A stretch of 64,000 nucleotides of DNA from an uncultured Clostridiaceae bacterium (GCA_902477765.1 CABSIM010000004.1:1-64000); one strand, 5' to 3'; positions 42,248-52,136 are shown, counted from the first letter of the stretch. The notes: generated by a model not told the origin, from the sequence alone. Numbers and translations: made by a program.

Positions 42248-43159
42248 ATGGAAATTATTTTACTGAAGCAGATCTGTATCATGTTCCTCCTGATTGCGGT
42301 GGGAGTTTTTCTGGTAAAAAAAGGATATCTTTCCGAACAGGGAGGGAAAGACCTGGGAGCAATCCTGCTGCGGGTGGTGATTCCCTGTGTGATTCTGAAG
42401 TCCTATATTACGGAATATACAGCGGAAAAAGTACAGGGGCTGGCTGTGGCCGTGGCTCTGGCACTCCTTGCGCTGGTGATCGCCATGGCAGTTTCCTGGG
42501 TGGTGTTCCGGGACAGAAGGCGGATTGAAAATTTTGCGGCATCTTTCTGTAATGTGGGATTCATCGGCATTCCCCTGGTGCAGGCGGTTCTGGGAGAATA
42601 CGCGGTGTTTTATCTGGCATCCTTCATTGCGCTTCTGAATATTCTCCAGTGGTCGTACGGAGTATGGATCATGACGGGAAACAGGGAATACATGCGGATG
42701 AAAATGATTCTTTCCAATCCCACGGTGCTGGCATTTCTGGCCGGAATTCTGCTGTTTGTGTTCCAGATTCCCCTGCCTCAGGTGATAGTCAGTACCCTTG
42801 GAACCATCGGAAACATGAATACACCGCTGGCCATGATCATTCTGGGCACATATCTGGCGAAGATGAGCTGGAAGGAACTGCTTTTTGAAAAAAGTGCCTA
42901 TGTATGCGCGTTCCTCCGGCTGGTGGTGATTCCGGCAGTGACCCTGGCCGTCATCTGTCTTCTGCCGGAGGGTTACACGGATATCAAGGAAGTGGTGCTG
43001 ATCTCCTGCTGTACACCGGTGGGCGCAAATATTGCGATCTTTGCAAAACAGTATGACGCCGACTACCGGCTTTCGGTGGTCACAGTCTGTCTGTCGACGC
43101 TGCTCTGCATCATAACCATTCCGGTTTTCTACATGTTTATAGAAAAAGCTTTGCTTTAA
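42248..43159 (+). CDS. AEC-family transporter
   Basis: A 303-residue auxin-efflux-carrier-like permease with ten helices in two inverted bundles. FCNVGFIGIPLVQAVLG near 97 and the second-half CCTPVGANIAIFAKQY near 258 carry the conserved Asn/Gly/Pro kinks. Members move carboxylates such as malate. It follows the peptidase by 12 bases with a GGGAGGAC site and precedes the MATE gene. Confidence 0.88.
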   Translation: MEIILLKQICIMFLLIAVGVFLVKKGYLSEQGGKDLGAILLRVVIPCVILKSYITEYTAEKVQGLAVAVALALLALVIAMAVSWVVFRDRRRIENFAASFCNVGFIGIPLVQAVLGEYAVFYLASFIALLNILQWSYGVWIMTGNREYMRMKMILSNPTVLAFLAGILLFVFQIPLPQVIVSTLGTIGNMNTPLAMIILGTYLAKMSWKELLFEKSAYVCAFLRLVVIPAVTLAVICLLPEGYTDIKEVVLISCCTPVGANIAIFAKQYDADYRLSVVTVCLSTLLCIITIPVFYMFIEKALL

Positions 43160-43181
43160 TTGAAGAAAGGACATAAAGACC

Positions 43182-44538
43182 ATGGCATCACGGAGAAAAA
43201 AATATGATATGCTGACAGATCATCCCGGAAAGGCACTGCTCCTGTTTGCCCTGCCCATGATCTTCGGAAATCTGTTCCAGCAGTTTTATAATATCACCGA
43301 CTCGGTCATCGTGGGAAAATTCGTGGGTGAGAAGGCGCTGGCGGCAGTAGGGGCCTCCTACGCGGTCACCAATGTATTCATCGCCATTGCCATCGGCGGC
43401 GGAATCGGAAGTTCCGTGATTATTTCCCAGTTTCTGGGCGCAAAAAAAAACAGCACAGATGAAAACGGCAGTTTTCACAACCCTGATCAATTTTTTTGTA
43501 ATCTCTGTGGTGCTGGGATTTGTGGGGATTGTGCTGAACGACAGAATTCTCACATGGATTCATACGCCGGCGGATGTATTTGAAGATGCGGCTGTGTATC
43601 TGGCCATTTATTTTACGGGTCTGCCGTTCCTGTTTATGTATAATGTGCAGGCGTCTGTTTTCAACTCTCTGGGGGATTCCAGGAAACCGCTGTATCTGCT
43701 GATTTTTTCTTCGCTTCTCAATATCGCGCTGGATATGATGTTTGTGATCTGGTTCGGTCAGGGAGTACGCGGGGTGGCAGTGGCGACGCTGATTGCCCAG
43801 GGGGTTTCCGCAGTGATTTCCTTCCTGCTGCTGATGAAAAAGCTGAGAGGGTATGAAACAGAAGAGAAGTATGCTCTGTATGACAGAGACATGATGGTAT
43901 CCATGGTGAAAATCGCCATTCCGTCCACACTGCAGCAGTCCATTGTCCAGATCGGAATTCTTCTGGTCCAGTCGGTGGTCAACAGTTTCGGATCTTCCAT
44001 GCTGGCCGGATATTCGGCGGGAATGAAGATAGAATCCCTGAGCATCGTTCCCATGCTGGCCATGGGAAATGCCATGTCCACCTTTACGGCCCAGAACATC
44101 GGGGCAGGACAGATAGACAGGGTAAAAGAAGGATATAAGATGTGCTACGTCACGGTTCTCACAGTGGGTGCCGGACTCTGCATCATGTATCAGCTTCTGG
44201 GCGGTTCCTTTGTTTCTTTGTTTCTGGAGGAAGGGACCAGCGAAGCCTATTCCGTAGGACTTTCCTACGTGCATTTCCTGGCATTTTTCTATTCCTTTAT
44301 CGGACTCAAGGCCACCACGGACGGTCTTCTGCGGGGGGCCGGGGATGTGGTTGCCTTTACAGCTGCCAATCTGGTAAATCTTTCCATCCGTGTCATTGTG
44401 ACCAATGTATTTGCACCTGTGTACGGAATTCAGGTGGCCTGGATGGCTGTGCCCATGGGATGGGCCGCCAATTACCTGATTTCCTTCAGCTGGTACCTGA
44501 CGGGAAAATGGAAGAGTGTAAAAGTTATAAAAAAATAG
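43182..44538 (+). pseudogene. MATE-family efflux transporter, frameshifted at A9
   Basis: A multidrug/toxin extrusion transporter of about 452 residues split into two frames. The first part, starting MASRRKKYDMLTDHPGKALL, runs to SQFLGAKK and then goes out of frame; the second continues from MKTAVFTTLINFF to the end. The break falls at a run of nine A (43442-43450). Removing one A joins the halves as expected (GAKKTAQMKTAV). Twelve helices and all family motifs are otherwise intact. It may be a sequencing indel, a recent mutation, or a phase-variable or slippage-rescued gene. Confidence 0.85.
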
Positions 44539-44560
44539 GGTATTTTGGATGGTGCATATA

Positions 44561-44612
44561 AGAAAAACCGTACCGCCGCCGGCATCAGCCGGACAGGCGG
44601 TACGGTTTTTTA
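44561..44612. terminator. bidirectional Rho-independent terminator
   Basis: Stem AAACCGTACCGCC / GGCGGTACGGTTT enclosing a smaller CCGGC..GCCGG hairpin, with A- and T-runs on both sides, between the convergent MATE and kinase genes. Confidence 0.92.
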
Positions 44613-44678
44613 TGTTTTTCTGAGGGATTTTCTGACACATCCGGACAGAGGCACCCGGTTTTCCCCAAGGTCGCAGGA

Positions 44679-46973
44679 TCAGTTTTTAATGGGGAAAGTC
44701 ACTTCGGCTTTGAACAGATCACCGTCAATGGTAATCTGGAAAACACCGCCCTGAAGTTCCGTGAGGTTTTTGGCAATGGAAAGACCGAGACCGCTGCCTT
44801 CCGTGGTTCTGGACACATCTCCGCGGACAAAACGTTCAGTCAGCTCTTCGGGGCTGATATTCAGAGGAGAAGCGGAAACATTTTTAATGGAAAAGATCAC
44901 ATGGTCTCCCAGATCCTCGATTCCGATGTAGACTCTGGTATTTTCCATGGCGTACTTGAATGCGTTGTTGTAGAGGTTTTCCAGGACTCTCCAGAGACGG
45001 CGCCCGTCGGCTTCGATGATGATGACCTCGTTGGGAAGCGAACTGACCATTTCCAGATGACGCAGGTCATATTTTTCCTCAAATTCCCCGTTGGTCTGCT
45101 GGACAAGTTCCACAATATCGATATCTGTAATTTCCAGCTTGATATTTCCTGAACTTGCCTTGGATGCCTCCACAAGATCTTCCGTCAGAGTTTTCAGCCT
45201 CTGGGACTTCTGATCCAGAACTTCCAGGTATTTCTGGATTTTCGGATTGTTAATCTGTTCCCGCTTGATCAGATCCACATAATTGATAATGGAGGTGAGA
45301 GGGGTCTTGATATCATGGGAAACATTGGTGATCAGATCGGCTTTCAGCCGTTCGCTTTTCACCTGTTCCGTGAGAGCGGTTTCAAGACCGTCACTGATCC
45401 GGTTCAGACCTTCGGCAAGCTCCTCTTCAAGACCGGAGAATCTGGAGGTATCCACTTTATAGCTGGTCTCTCCGGAGGCCAGTTTTTCAATGGCTTCATG
45501 AATTCTGTCCGTCTGGGAAGAGGTGTAATACAGGTAATAGAATACCAGAAGATTTCCTGCTGCCCAGAGGACTGCCAGAGTCAGAAACAGCAGGGAGCGG
45601 AAAATATCATTCCCCAGTTCCAGGAACAGATAGGTTCCGGCAGCGCTGAACAGGATGTTGCACCCCAGAAACAGAAGGAAACCCACCACAAGCCGGAACT
45701 TGAAAGTACACCCGGTCAGGAGCACCGTAAAACGGCTGAGAATGCTGTTGCTCCAGAGAGTCTCTGCTTTATAGCGGCGGACCAGACTGAAAAAGGTGAT
45801 AAGGCCGCAGAAATAAAGACTTCCGAACATCACAAGCCGGTTGGCGCGGTCCCAGTAGGACTGAACCACCAGCAGGTGGAGCAGCTTTGACACCAGCGGA
45901 GCGCCCAGCTGGATGCAGAGAACGGAAACAAACAGCATGATTAACAGCATGACTTCCGTTTTTAGCCTGTCAAAAGGATACAGACGGATGGTTTTGTCTC
46001 CCAGAACTTCATGGCCGGATGCCATGATCAGGAATAAGAAGGTCAGGAGACTTCCGGCAACGCCGATGCCCACCAGATACATTCCTTTTACAAACGAGTC
46101 CAGAGAGTTATTATAGGACGTCACTGCCTTGGCATAGTCGTCATTGGCCTTGTAGGTGGTATCCAGTCCCACAACAATGTAATAGTTGGAGCTGTTGTAG
46201 GGGTTGTTCTTGGTCAGAAGAGCCGGGATGCTGGGAAACGTGGAGTCAAAGTTGGTATTGACGCTCAGGTCACTGGAATCTCCGGAAAAATAGATATATT
46301 TTCCCATGGACATCATGTCTTCCACGGACATCTCGGGTGCGTTGGTGTGGATCTCATAAAGAGCCGGATTCTTGGAATAATATGCCACCCGGAAATAAAA
46401 ATTGGTGAAATCCGTCATGAGCCTGGAATAAATGGAATAATAGGATGAAAAACGGCTGAGGATTTCATAGGTCAGTTCCGGCAGTGTGGAATAGGCCTGA
46501 TCCGGACCGGACAGTTCTTCTTCCGACTGATAGCATCTCCAGCGGACATAGAGCTGCTGGTTATCCTCTTCCGTCAGTTCTTCCGGACCGCCTTTCAGCA
46601 CATAATTGTCATTTTCATCCATATAGTAGCCCAGGGATTTCCCGTAGGTTATGATGTCATTCAGGGTATAGCTGCTTTCCCCGCCCGGCCCCGAGGTGAC
46701 TTCCAGCACCACCTTGGTGTAATCCACGGCACCGTTGGTTTCAAAGATCTCCTGATAATTGATATAGTCAAAGATACTGGTGATATCGGTCTGGACCTTT
46801 TTGTTGAAGTCCGGAGACTGCTCGAAACTTTCATCATTGATCCATTCAAGACCTCTTCCGTAATTGCTGTTGAGGTACATAAAACCGATTCCCAGCAGGG
46901 TAATGCAGGCAAAGATCACATGGAGGAAGGCAGAAAACCGTTTGATAAATGAAGTCGTGGAACTCTGTTTCAT
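44679..46973 (-). CDS. large membrane sensor histidine kinase
   Basis: A 764-residue kinase. The N-terminal helix (about 14-36) is followed by a 260-residue extracytoplasmic sensor. A bank of about five helices (295-480) comes next, then a HAMP-like linker, the H-box NVSHDIKTPLTSIINYV near 560, the N-box YNNAFKYAMENTR, and GSGLGLSIAKNL. The ATP-binding domain looks complete. It follows the response-regulator gene by 12 bases and pairs with it. Confidence 0.92.
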   Translation of the reverse strand: MKQSSTTSFIKRFSAFLHVIFACITLLGIGFMYLNSNYGRGLEWINDESFEQSPDFNKKVQTDITSIFDYINYQEIFETNGAVDYTKVVLEVTSGPGGESSYTLNDIITYGKSLGYYMDENDNYVLKGGPEELTEEDNQQLYVRWRCYQSEEELSGPDQAYSTLPELTYEILSRFSSYYSIYSRLMTDFTNFYFRVAYYSKNPALYEIHTNAPEMSVEDMMSMGKYIYFSGDSSDLSVNTNFDSTFPSIPALLTKNNPYNSSNYYIVVGLDTTYKANDDYAKAVTSYNNSLDSFVKGMYLVGIGVAGSLLTFLFLIMASGHEVLGDKTIRLYPFDRLKTEVMLLIMLFVSVLCIQLGAPLVSKLLHLLVVQSYWDRANRLVMFGSLYFCGLITFFSLVRRYKAETLWSNSILSRFTVLLTGCTFKFRLVVGFLLFLGCNILFSAAGTYLFLELGNDIFRSLLFLTLAVLWAAGNLLVFYYLYYTSSQTDRIHEAIEKLASGETSYKVDTSRFSGLEEELAEGLNRISDGLETALTEQVKSERLKADLITNVSHDIKTPLTSIINYVDLIKREQINNPKIQKYLEVLDQKSQRLKTLTEDLVEASKASSGNIKLEITDIDIVELVQQTNGEFEEKYDLRHLEMVSSLPNEVIIIEADGRRLWRVLENLYNNAFKYAMENTRVYIGIEDLGDHVIFSIKNVSASPLNISPEELTERFVRGDVSRTTEGSGLGLSIAKNLTELQGGVFQITIDGDLFKAEVTFPIKN

Positions 46974-46985
46974 CCGGCTGCTCCT

Positions 46986-47684
46986 TTACTGCTGCTTTTC
47001 AATTTTATAGCCTACGCCCCAGACCACTTTAAGATATCTGGGTTCACGGGGGTTGATCTCTATTTTTTCCCGGATATGGCGGATGTGGACGGCCACCGTA
47101 TTGTCGGCACCGATGGCGTCTTCATTCCAGATTTCTTCATAGATCTGGTCGATGGAAAAAACTTTTCCGGCATTCTTCACCAGAAGCAGAAGAATATTGT
47201 ATTCAATGGGAGTCAGACGGATCAGTTCGCCGTCCACGGTCACTTCCTTGTTTTCATCGTTGATCTGGAGTCCTCCGCATTTATATACCTGGGAATTATT
47301 CTGCTGGTTCAGATTTCCCAGCTGTGTATACCGGCGCAGCTGGGATTTGACCCGGGCCACAAGTTCCAGCGGGTTAAAGGGTTTTGTTATGTAGTCGTCA
47401 GCGCCGATGTTGAGGCCGAGAATTTTATCGGTGTCCTCGGATTTGGCTGACAGAATAATGATGGGGATACTGCTGGTTTCGCGCACCTTCAGGGTGGTCC
47501 GGATGCCGTCCAGTCCGGGCATCATCACATCCACGATCATCAGATTCACATCATGAGTTTCCAGAAGTTCCAGAGCCTCATATCCGTCATAGGCCTTGAT
47601 GACATCAAAGCCCTCTCCGGTAAGATAGATATTGATCGCTTCCACGATCTGTTTATCGTCATCACAGACGAGAATTGTTTGCAT
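46986..47684 (-). CDS. OmpR-family response regulator
   Basis: A 232-residue regulator with a canonical receiver (DDDK at 8-11, D52 in IVDVMMPG, T/S in LSAKSED, K in TKPFNP) and a winged helix ending GVGYKIEK. It resembles VanR/YycF-type regulators. It leads the kinase operon. An unusually good 15-bp inverted repeat brackets its -10 region. Confidence 0.93.
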   Translation of the reverse strand: MQTILVCDDDKQIVEAINIYLTGEGFDVIKAYDGYEALELLETHDVNLMIVDVMMPGLDGIRTTLKVRETSSIPIIILSAKSEDTDKILGLNIGADDYITKPFNPLELVARVKSQLRRYTQLGNLNQQNNSQVYKCGGLQINDENKEVTVDGELIRLTPIEYNILLLLVKNAGKVFSIDQIYEEIWNEDAIGADNTVAVHIRHIREKIEINPREPRYLKVVWGVGYKIEKQQ

Positions 47685-47760
47685 ATGCCTAACCTCCTTG
47701 CACGGGGATGCCGGCGTTTATCCAGATGTGTTCATATGTGCCGGTTCATAATGGTAAAAA

Positions 47761-47804
47761 TACGCTCATCACGCTAAGTATAGCACAAAAGCGTGATGAA
47801 CGTA
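47761..47804 (-). promoter_or_regulatory. promoter -10 inside a 15-bp inverted repeat
   Basis: Arms 47761-47775 (TACGCTCATCACGCT) and 47790-47804 (AGCGTGATGAACGTA) match with one mismatch. On the minus strand the -10 TATACT (47782-47777) lies in the loop. No good -35 is seen. The dyad around the -10 suggests a repressor or autoregulatory operator for the two-component operon. Confidence 0.65.
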
Positions 47805-47843
47805 TTAAATTTTCCTGACGATTCTCAAAAATCACAGGAGGAG

Positions 47844-49796
47844 TCAGCTGAAACGAAATACGGCGGCGCCATAGGCCGGCAGCGGGTAAGCGAAGGAATA
47901 TGGCTGTCCGTCACATTCCTTTTTCACGGCACGGAAAGATGGGGCGTGATCCCCTCGTCTCCAGAGCCCGTGCCCGGTGTCCAGAATCAGGGTGTAGTTT
48001 CCGGACTTGGGTACGCCGACACGGTAATCACTTCTCTCCATGGGAGTGAAATTACAGATGAACAGCAGATTCTTTTTCCCGGTTTCATCCCGGCGGATGA
48101 AACTGAAGATACTGCGGTCCCCGTCATTGGCATTGATCCACTGGAAACCGCTCCAGTCATTGTCCAGCCGGTAAAGGGCCGGATACTTTTTATAGATATG
48201 GAGCAGGTCGCTGTAATAGTTCTGGAGATCTTTATGGAGCGGTTCATCTGCCAGATACCAGTCCAGGGACACGTTTTCGTCCCATTCATGGAACTGACCG
48301 AAATCCTGTCCCATAAACAGCAGCTTCTTGCCAGGATGTCCCATCATAAAGGTATATCCCACCTTCAGATTGGCAAATTTATCCTCATAGATTCCCGGCA
48401 TTTTATTGATCATGGAACATTTCAGATGAACCACCTCATCATGGGACAGAACCAGAATGAAATTTTCACTGGCAGCATAGGTGATGCCGAAGGTCATCTT
48501 GTTGTGGTTGTATTTCCGGAAATAAGGATCCAGCTTCATGTATTCCAGAAAATCATGCATCCATCCCATATTCCATTTGAATGTAAAGCCCAGCCCTCCG
48601 TCTTCGGGTTTTGCGGTGACTCCCGGCCAGGCGGTGGATTCCTCGGCGATCATGACGGCGCCTGTCATATGGCCGGTGAGGACGCTGTTCAGATGACGGA
48701 AAAATTCGATGGCTTCCAGGTTCTTGTTTTCTCCGTACTGGTTGGGAACCCAGTTCCCATTCTGGCGGCCGTAGTCCAGATACAGCATGGATGCCACTGC
48801 GTCCACGCGGAGACCGTCCACATGAAATTTTTCCACCCAGTACATGGCATTGGCGATCAGGAAATTTTTGACTTCATTCTTTCCGTAGTCAAAGACTTTG
48901 GTTCCCCAGTCCGGATGCTCTCCTTTGCGGGGATCCGCATATTCATAAAGGGCTTCTCCGTCAAAGTCGGCAAGACCGTGGGCATCCCGCGGGAAATGGG
49001 CAGGAACCCAGTCCAGAATAACGCCGATGCCTTTTTTATGCATATAGTTCACAAAGTACATGAAATCCTGGGGATCTCCATAGCGGGAAGTGGGGGCATA
49101 ATAGCCGGTGACCTGATAACCCCAGGAGGCATCCAGGGGATGCTCGGCAATTCCCATCAGTTCCACGTGAGTGTATCCCATTTTCAGAACGTAGTCAGCC
49201 AGTTCCGCAGCTGCCTCCCGATAGGTGTAGAACCCGTCTTTTTCCTTCCGGTCAGCTCTTTTCCAGGAACCGATATGTACTTCATAGATGGCGTAAGGTG
49301 TTTTCTGGGGATCGGAAGTTTTCCGCGCGGTCATCCAGGCATCATCATCCCAGCGGAAGCCGGAAAGATCCGTGGTAACGGAAGCTGTACCCGGACGGAA
49401 CTCGCCGCGGAATGCATAGGGATCCGCTTTGAAAAGGATTTTTCCCTCCCGGGTGGTGATTGCATATTTATAGAGCTCTCCGGTTCCCAGACCGGGAATG
49501 AATGCTTCATAAATCCCGGAGGTTTCCAGCGGCTTCATGGGAGAAGCGTCCGGATCCCAGCTGTTGAAATCACCCACAACGCTGACTGCTTCTGCATGAG
49601 GAGCCCAGACAGCAAAATACATACCGGTCCGGCCTCTGTAGGTTTTCGGATGCGCTCCCAGCTTTTCATAAATTTCGTAGTGCGTTCCCTGTCCGAACAG
49701 ATATCGGTCCAGTTCCGAAATAAATCCGGTTCCGACCCGTTTTTTCCTGGATCTGCCGGCAGAAGACGGGGTTTCTGAATTCTGTTTTGCCTTCAT
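47844..49796 (-). CDS. glgB: 1,4-alpha-glucan branching enzyme
   Basis: A 650-residue GH13 branching enzyme that makes alpha-1,6 branches in glycogen. An N-terminal CBM48 (FAVWAPHAEAVSVVGDFNSW) is followed by the barrel with catalytic Asp in GLRVDAVASM, Glu in MIAEESTAWP and transition-state Asp in LSHDEV. The C-terminal beta domain is complete. It has an unusual Arg/Lys-rich N-terminus. The gene is three bases from the upstream amylase, in one operon. Confidence 0.94.
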   Translation of the reverse strand: MKAKQNSETPSSAGRSRKKRVGTGFISELDRYLFGQGTHYEIYEKLGAHPKTYRGRTGMYFAVWAPHAEAVSVVGDFNSWDPDASPMKPLETSGIYEAFIPGLGTGELYKYAITTREGKILFKADPYAFRGEFRPGTASVTTDLSGFRWDDDAWMTARKTSDPQKTPYAIYEVHIGSWKRADRKEKDGFYTYREAAAELADYVLKMGYTHVELMGIAEHPLDASWGYQVTGYYAPTSRYGDPQDFMYFVNYMHKKGIGVILDWVPAHFPRDAHGLADFDGEALYEYADPRKGEHPDWGTKVFDYGKNEVKNFLIANAMYWVEKFHVDGLRVDAVASMLYLDYGRQNGNWVPNQYGENKNLEAIEFFRHLNSVLTGHMTGAVMIAEESTAWPGVTAKPEDGGLGFTFKWNMGWMHDFLEYMKLDPYFRKYNHNKMTFGITYAASENFILVLSHDEVVHLKCSMINKMPGIYEDKFANLKVGYTFMMGHPGKKLLFMGQDFGQFHEWDENVSLDWYLADEPLHKDLQNYYSDLLHIYKKYPALYRLDNDWSGFQWINANDGDRSIFSFIRRDETGKKNLLFICNFTPMERSDYRVGVPKSGNYTLILDTGHGLWRRGDHAPSFRAVKKECDGQPYSFAYPLPAYGAAVFRFS

Positions 49797-49798
49797 AG

Positions 49799-51142
49799 TT
49801 ACTCCTCCACAATTTGATAGATATCTCCGCCGTTGGCCGGCAGAGTAATATGAAATCTGCCGTTTTCCGCGGCAGCAGATGCTGAATGGAAAAGACTGAC
49901 AGCCCGGGCAGCCGGAGATACATCCCTCGGAAGCCGGATATCCAGGTCGGCCGGGGCTGAATCATTGTTTACGGCCGACAGAATCAGACTGGTTTCACCT
50001 TTCCGCGCAAACGCATACTGGCGGTTTGTAAGAAGAAGTTCTTCATAGGTACCGTTGTGGAAGGCGTCATAGGTGCCATGGATTTCAGCCAGTCGGGCAA
50101 TGTGGTCTGTGAGCGGCTGATGGAGACCGGGTTCCTGGCTGATGGAAACCGCCGGACGAAGAGCTTCATCAGACGAAGAAGTGCGCATGCCTTCCATGGC
50201 CCACTCACTTCCGTAATAAACGGAAGGGATTCCGGGAAGTGTGAACAGAAGCTGATGAACCGGGAACAGATGGGCTCTTTCATTAAGCTTGCTGGCGATC
50301 CGGTTTTCGTCATGGTTGTCCACAAAGGTATAGAGAGACCGGCCCACAGCTTCCAGGCGTCTGACATTATGGGCAATCTCAAAGTAATTATGGTCATTAT
50401 GGCCTGAGTAAAGAGCTTTGTGCAGCTCATAGTTGGTGACGGAATGGAGCATGTCCGGACGGACGAAACGGGAATAGTCACCGTGAATGACTTCGCCCAT
50501 AAGCCAGAAATCCGGCTTCAGGGATTCCGTGTACTGCCTCAGTTCCCGCATGAAGTCAGAATCCAGAACATTGGCGCAGTCCAGGCGGATTCCGTCGATA
50601 TGGAACTGCTCAGTCCAGAAACGGACCACGTGAAACAGATACTCTTTTACCCGGGGATTTTTCAGATTCAGGCAGGGAAGTTCGAAATGACCCTGCCATG
50701 CCTCATAACCGAACGGATCTCCCAGGGGACTGCCCCAGCCGAAACTGACACCGCGGTACCAGTCACGGAAAGGAGAGGCTTCGCGGTTTTTCTGAATATC
50801 GGCAAAAGCATGGAATTCCCGTCCTGTATGGTTGAAGACTCCATCCACGACCACGCGGATTCCGTTTTCGTGACACAGGTCCGTAAATTCTCTGAAATCG
50901 TCATTGGTGCCGAGTCTCCGGTCCACGGTCAGATAATCTCTGGTATCATAACCATGGCCCGAAGACTCAAACAGAGGCCCGATATAAAGGGCGGTCATAT
51001 TCATTGCCTTCAGATGAGGGATCCACTGGAACAGTTCCCGGAATCTGGAGGCAGGAGCCGTTTCGTGATTGGATTTGGGGGCGCCTGTGAGCCCCAGAGG
51101 ATACATGTGGTAAAAAACAGCCTGTTCATACCAGGTGTGCAT
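49799..51142 (-). CDS. GH13 alpha-amylase-family hydrolase
   Basis: A 447-residue glycosidase with the four GH13 regions: VVDGVFNHTG near 95, GIRLDCANVLD (Asp near 188), LMGEVIHG (Glu near 217) and FVDNHDENRI (Asp near 279). There is no signal peptide, so it acts on internal alpha-glucans such as glycogen or maltodextrins. It starts MHTWYEQAVFYHMYPLG, the cytoplasmic neopullulanase-like pattern. Operon with glgB suggests glycogen turnover. Confidence 0.9.
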   Translation of the reverse strand: MHTWYEQAVFYHMYPLGLTGAPKSNHETAPASRFRELFQWIPHLKAMNMTALYIGPLFESSGHGYDTRDYLTVDRRLGTNDDFREFTDLCHENGIRVVVDGVFNHTGREFHAFADIQKNREASPFRDWYRGVSFGWGSPLGDPFGYEAWQGHFELPCLNLKNPRVKEYLFHVVRFWTEQFHIDGIRLDCANVLDSDFMRELRQYTESLKPDFWLMGEVIHGDYSRFVRPDMLHSVTNYELHKALYSGHNDHNYFEIAHNVRRLEAVGRSLYTFVDNHDENRIASKLNERAHLFPVHQLLFTLPGIPSVYYGSEWAMEGMRTSSSDEALRPAVSISQEPGLHQPLTDHIARLAEIHGTYDAFHNGTYEELLLTNRQYAFARKGETSLILSAVNNDSAPADLDIRLPRDVSPAARAVSLFHSASAAAENGRFHITLPANGGDIYQIVEE

Positions 51143-51146
51143 GAAG

Positions 51147-51380
51147 TCATACCTCCTGTAATTCCCGCTTTTTCAGGCTGCGGAGAAGAAACTGATAGCG
51201 CAGCTGGGCGGCATTCAGCTCAAAAATATAACAGTCAATGAGAGTCGGATCGATGACATGTTCAAAATGATTCTGAGCTGCCAGGATGGCGCCCTTGCTC
51301 AGTTCGATCTGCCGTTTCAGCTCCCGCATATCCCTTTGCCGGGCCTGTTTCAAAGCGGTTTGTTTTTTCCTGAAAATCAT
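51147..51380 (-). CDS. DUF2508 (YaaL-like) protein
   Basis: A 77-residue helical protein with the DUF2508 pattern FEHVIDPTLIDCYIFELNAA followed by YQFLLRSLKKR. YaaL is a small protein of unknown role often near recR in Bacillus. Here it precedes the amylase by four bases, an unusual partner. The AAGGAG site supports the ATG. Confidence 0.75.
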   Translation of the reverse strand: MIFRKKQTALKQARQRDMRELKRQIELSKGAILAAQNHFEHVIDPTLIDCYIFELNAAQLRYQFLLRSLKKRELQEV

Positions 51381-51437
51381 ACTGCCACACTCCTTGTATT
51401 TTTTAATGGTAGTATCGGCAGAGATTTTACAGGATAT

Positions 51438-51776
51438 TCATTTACTGGAATTTTTCAGAAGCTCATTGCCCAGACCGATCAGTCTGGTGATGGCACGGTT
51501 GCTGGTGAGATAATAAAAATTGCATACCCCTTTCCTGCAGACATCGATCAGGCCGGCCTCTTTCAGAATTTTCAGATGGTGAGATACAGCCGGCCGGGAC
51601 AGACTGGTCTGTTCCGTGATCTCTTTTACATTCAGGCCGGGGGTATCGGTTCCGTTTCTTTTCCGGCTCACTTCATAGAGGCAGCGGATGATGGACAGCC
51701 GCGTTTCATCGCCGAGAGCGATAAAGAGGGGAACACATTCGGAGAAATAGTCGCCCAGTGGTCTTTCTTCTGCCAT
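51438..51776 (-). CDS. ArsR-family winged-helix regulator
   Basis: A 112-residue ArsR-type regulator: LGDETRLSIIRCLYE, then LSRPAVSHHLKILKEAGLI (recognition helix), then GVCNFYYLTS for the wing. A single Cys near the wing and no CxC metal site makes it unlikely to be a classical metal sensor. The ATG at 51776 follows AAAGGAGG; the upstream extension is unsupported. Confidence 0.88.
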   Translation of the reverse strand: MAEERPLGDYFSECVPLFIALGDETRLSIIRCLYEVSRKRNGTDTPGLNVKEITEQTSLSRPAVSHHLKILKEAGLIDVCRKGVCNFYYLTSNRAITRLIGLGNELLKNSSK

Positions 51777-51937
51777 GAAAGCCTCCTTTGGTTTAAAAAT
51801 ATGAACTGATTGTATTCTAGCATTATTCGGGAAATCAGTCAATGGATTGTTACTATTTCCTGTGAAAATCCATGTCAACATAAATATTTTTGTGCAAAAT
51901 ATCTGAAAATCCGGGGCCTGTTTTTACGGATCGAAGA

Positions 51938-51966
51938 TTGACTTTCCATGCAGGATCCGCCATAAT
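51938..51966 (+). promoter_or_regulatory. promoter of the Tad pilus operon
   Basis: TTGACT (51938-51943), a 17-base spacer, and CATAAT (51961-51966). Transcription would begin near 51974. Confidence 0.65.
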
Positions 51967-51973
51967 AGGGACA

Positions 51974-52136
51974 CATTCAGAAATGAGTTCTTCATTTCAT
52001 GATCATTCCGGCACATTTGCCGGCCCTGCCCGAATCGGGCAAAAATCCATTGCTGCTCAATCATACAGACAGTTCCGGGACGGATCTCTGCAAGCTGCGT
52101 CTCTGAACACAGAGAACGTATGGGAAGAAAGGATGT
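51974..52136 (+). other. structured 5' leader of the Tad operon
   Basis: About 160 bases without a gene, containing four consecutive hairpins: GAAATGA/TCATTTC (51979-51997), CCGGCA/TGCCGG (near 52006-52022), GCCCGA/TCGGGC (near 52027-52039) and TCTCTG/CAGAGA (near 52098-52115). No T run follows any of them. It does not match the c-di-GMP-I aptamer I looked for. Confidence 0.5.

Noticed and set aside
43443..43454. Programmed -1 frameshift at A-AAA-AAC in the MATE gene
   Set aside because: The downstream frame needs +1 or -2, so a standard -1 slippery event would not restore the protein.
43420..44640. Minus-strand open frame opposite the MATE gene
   Set aside because: Crosses the terminator hairpin and has no supporting signals.
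47793..49778. Long plus-strand open frame opposite glgB
   Set aside because: It mirrors the codon structure of the clearly real branching enzyme, has no ribosome binding site and no recognisable domain.
51974..52136. c-di-GMP-I (GEMM) riboswitch before the Tad operon
   Set aside because: The conserved GEMM core and tetraloop-receptor arrangement are not visible, although the region is structured.
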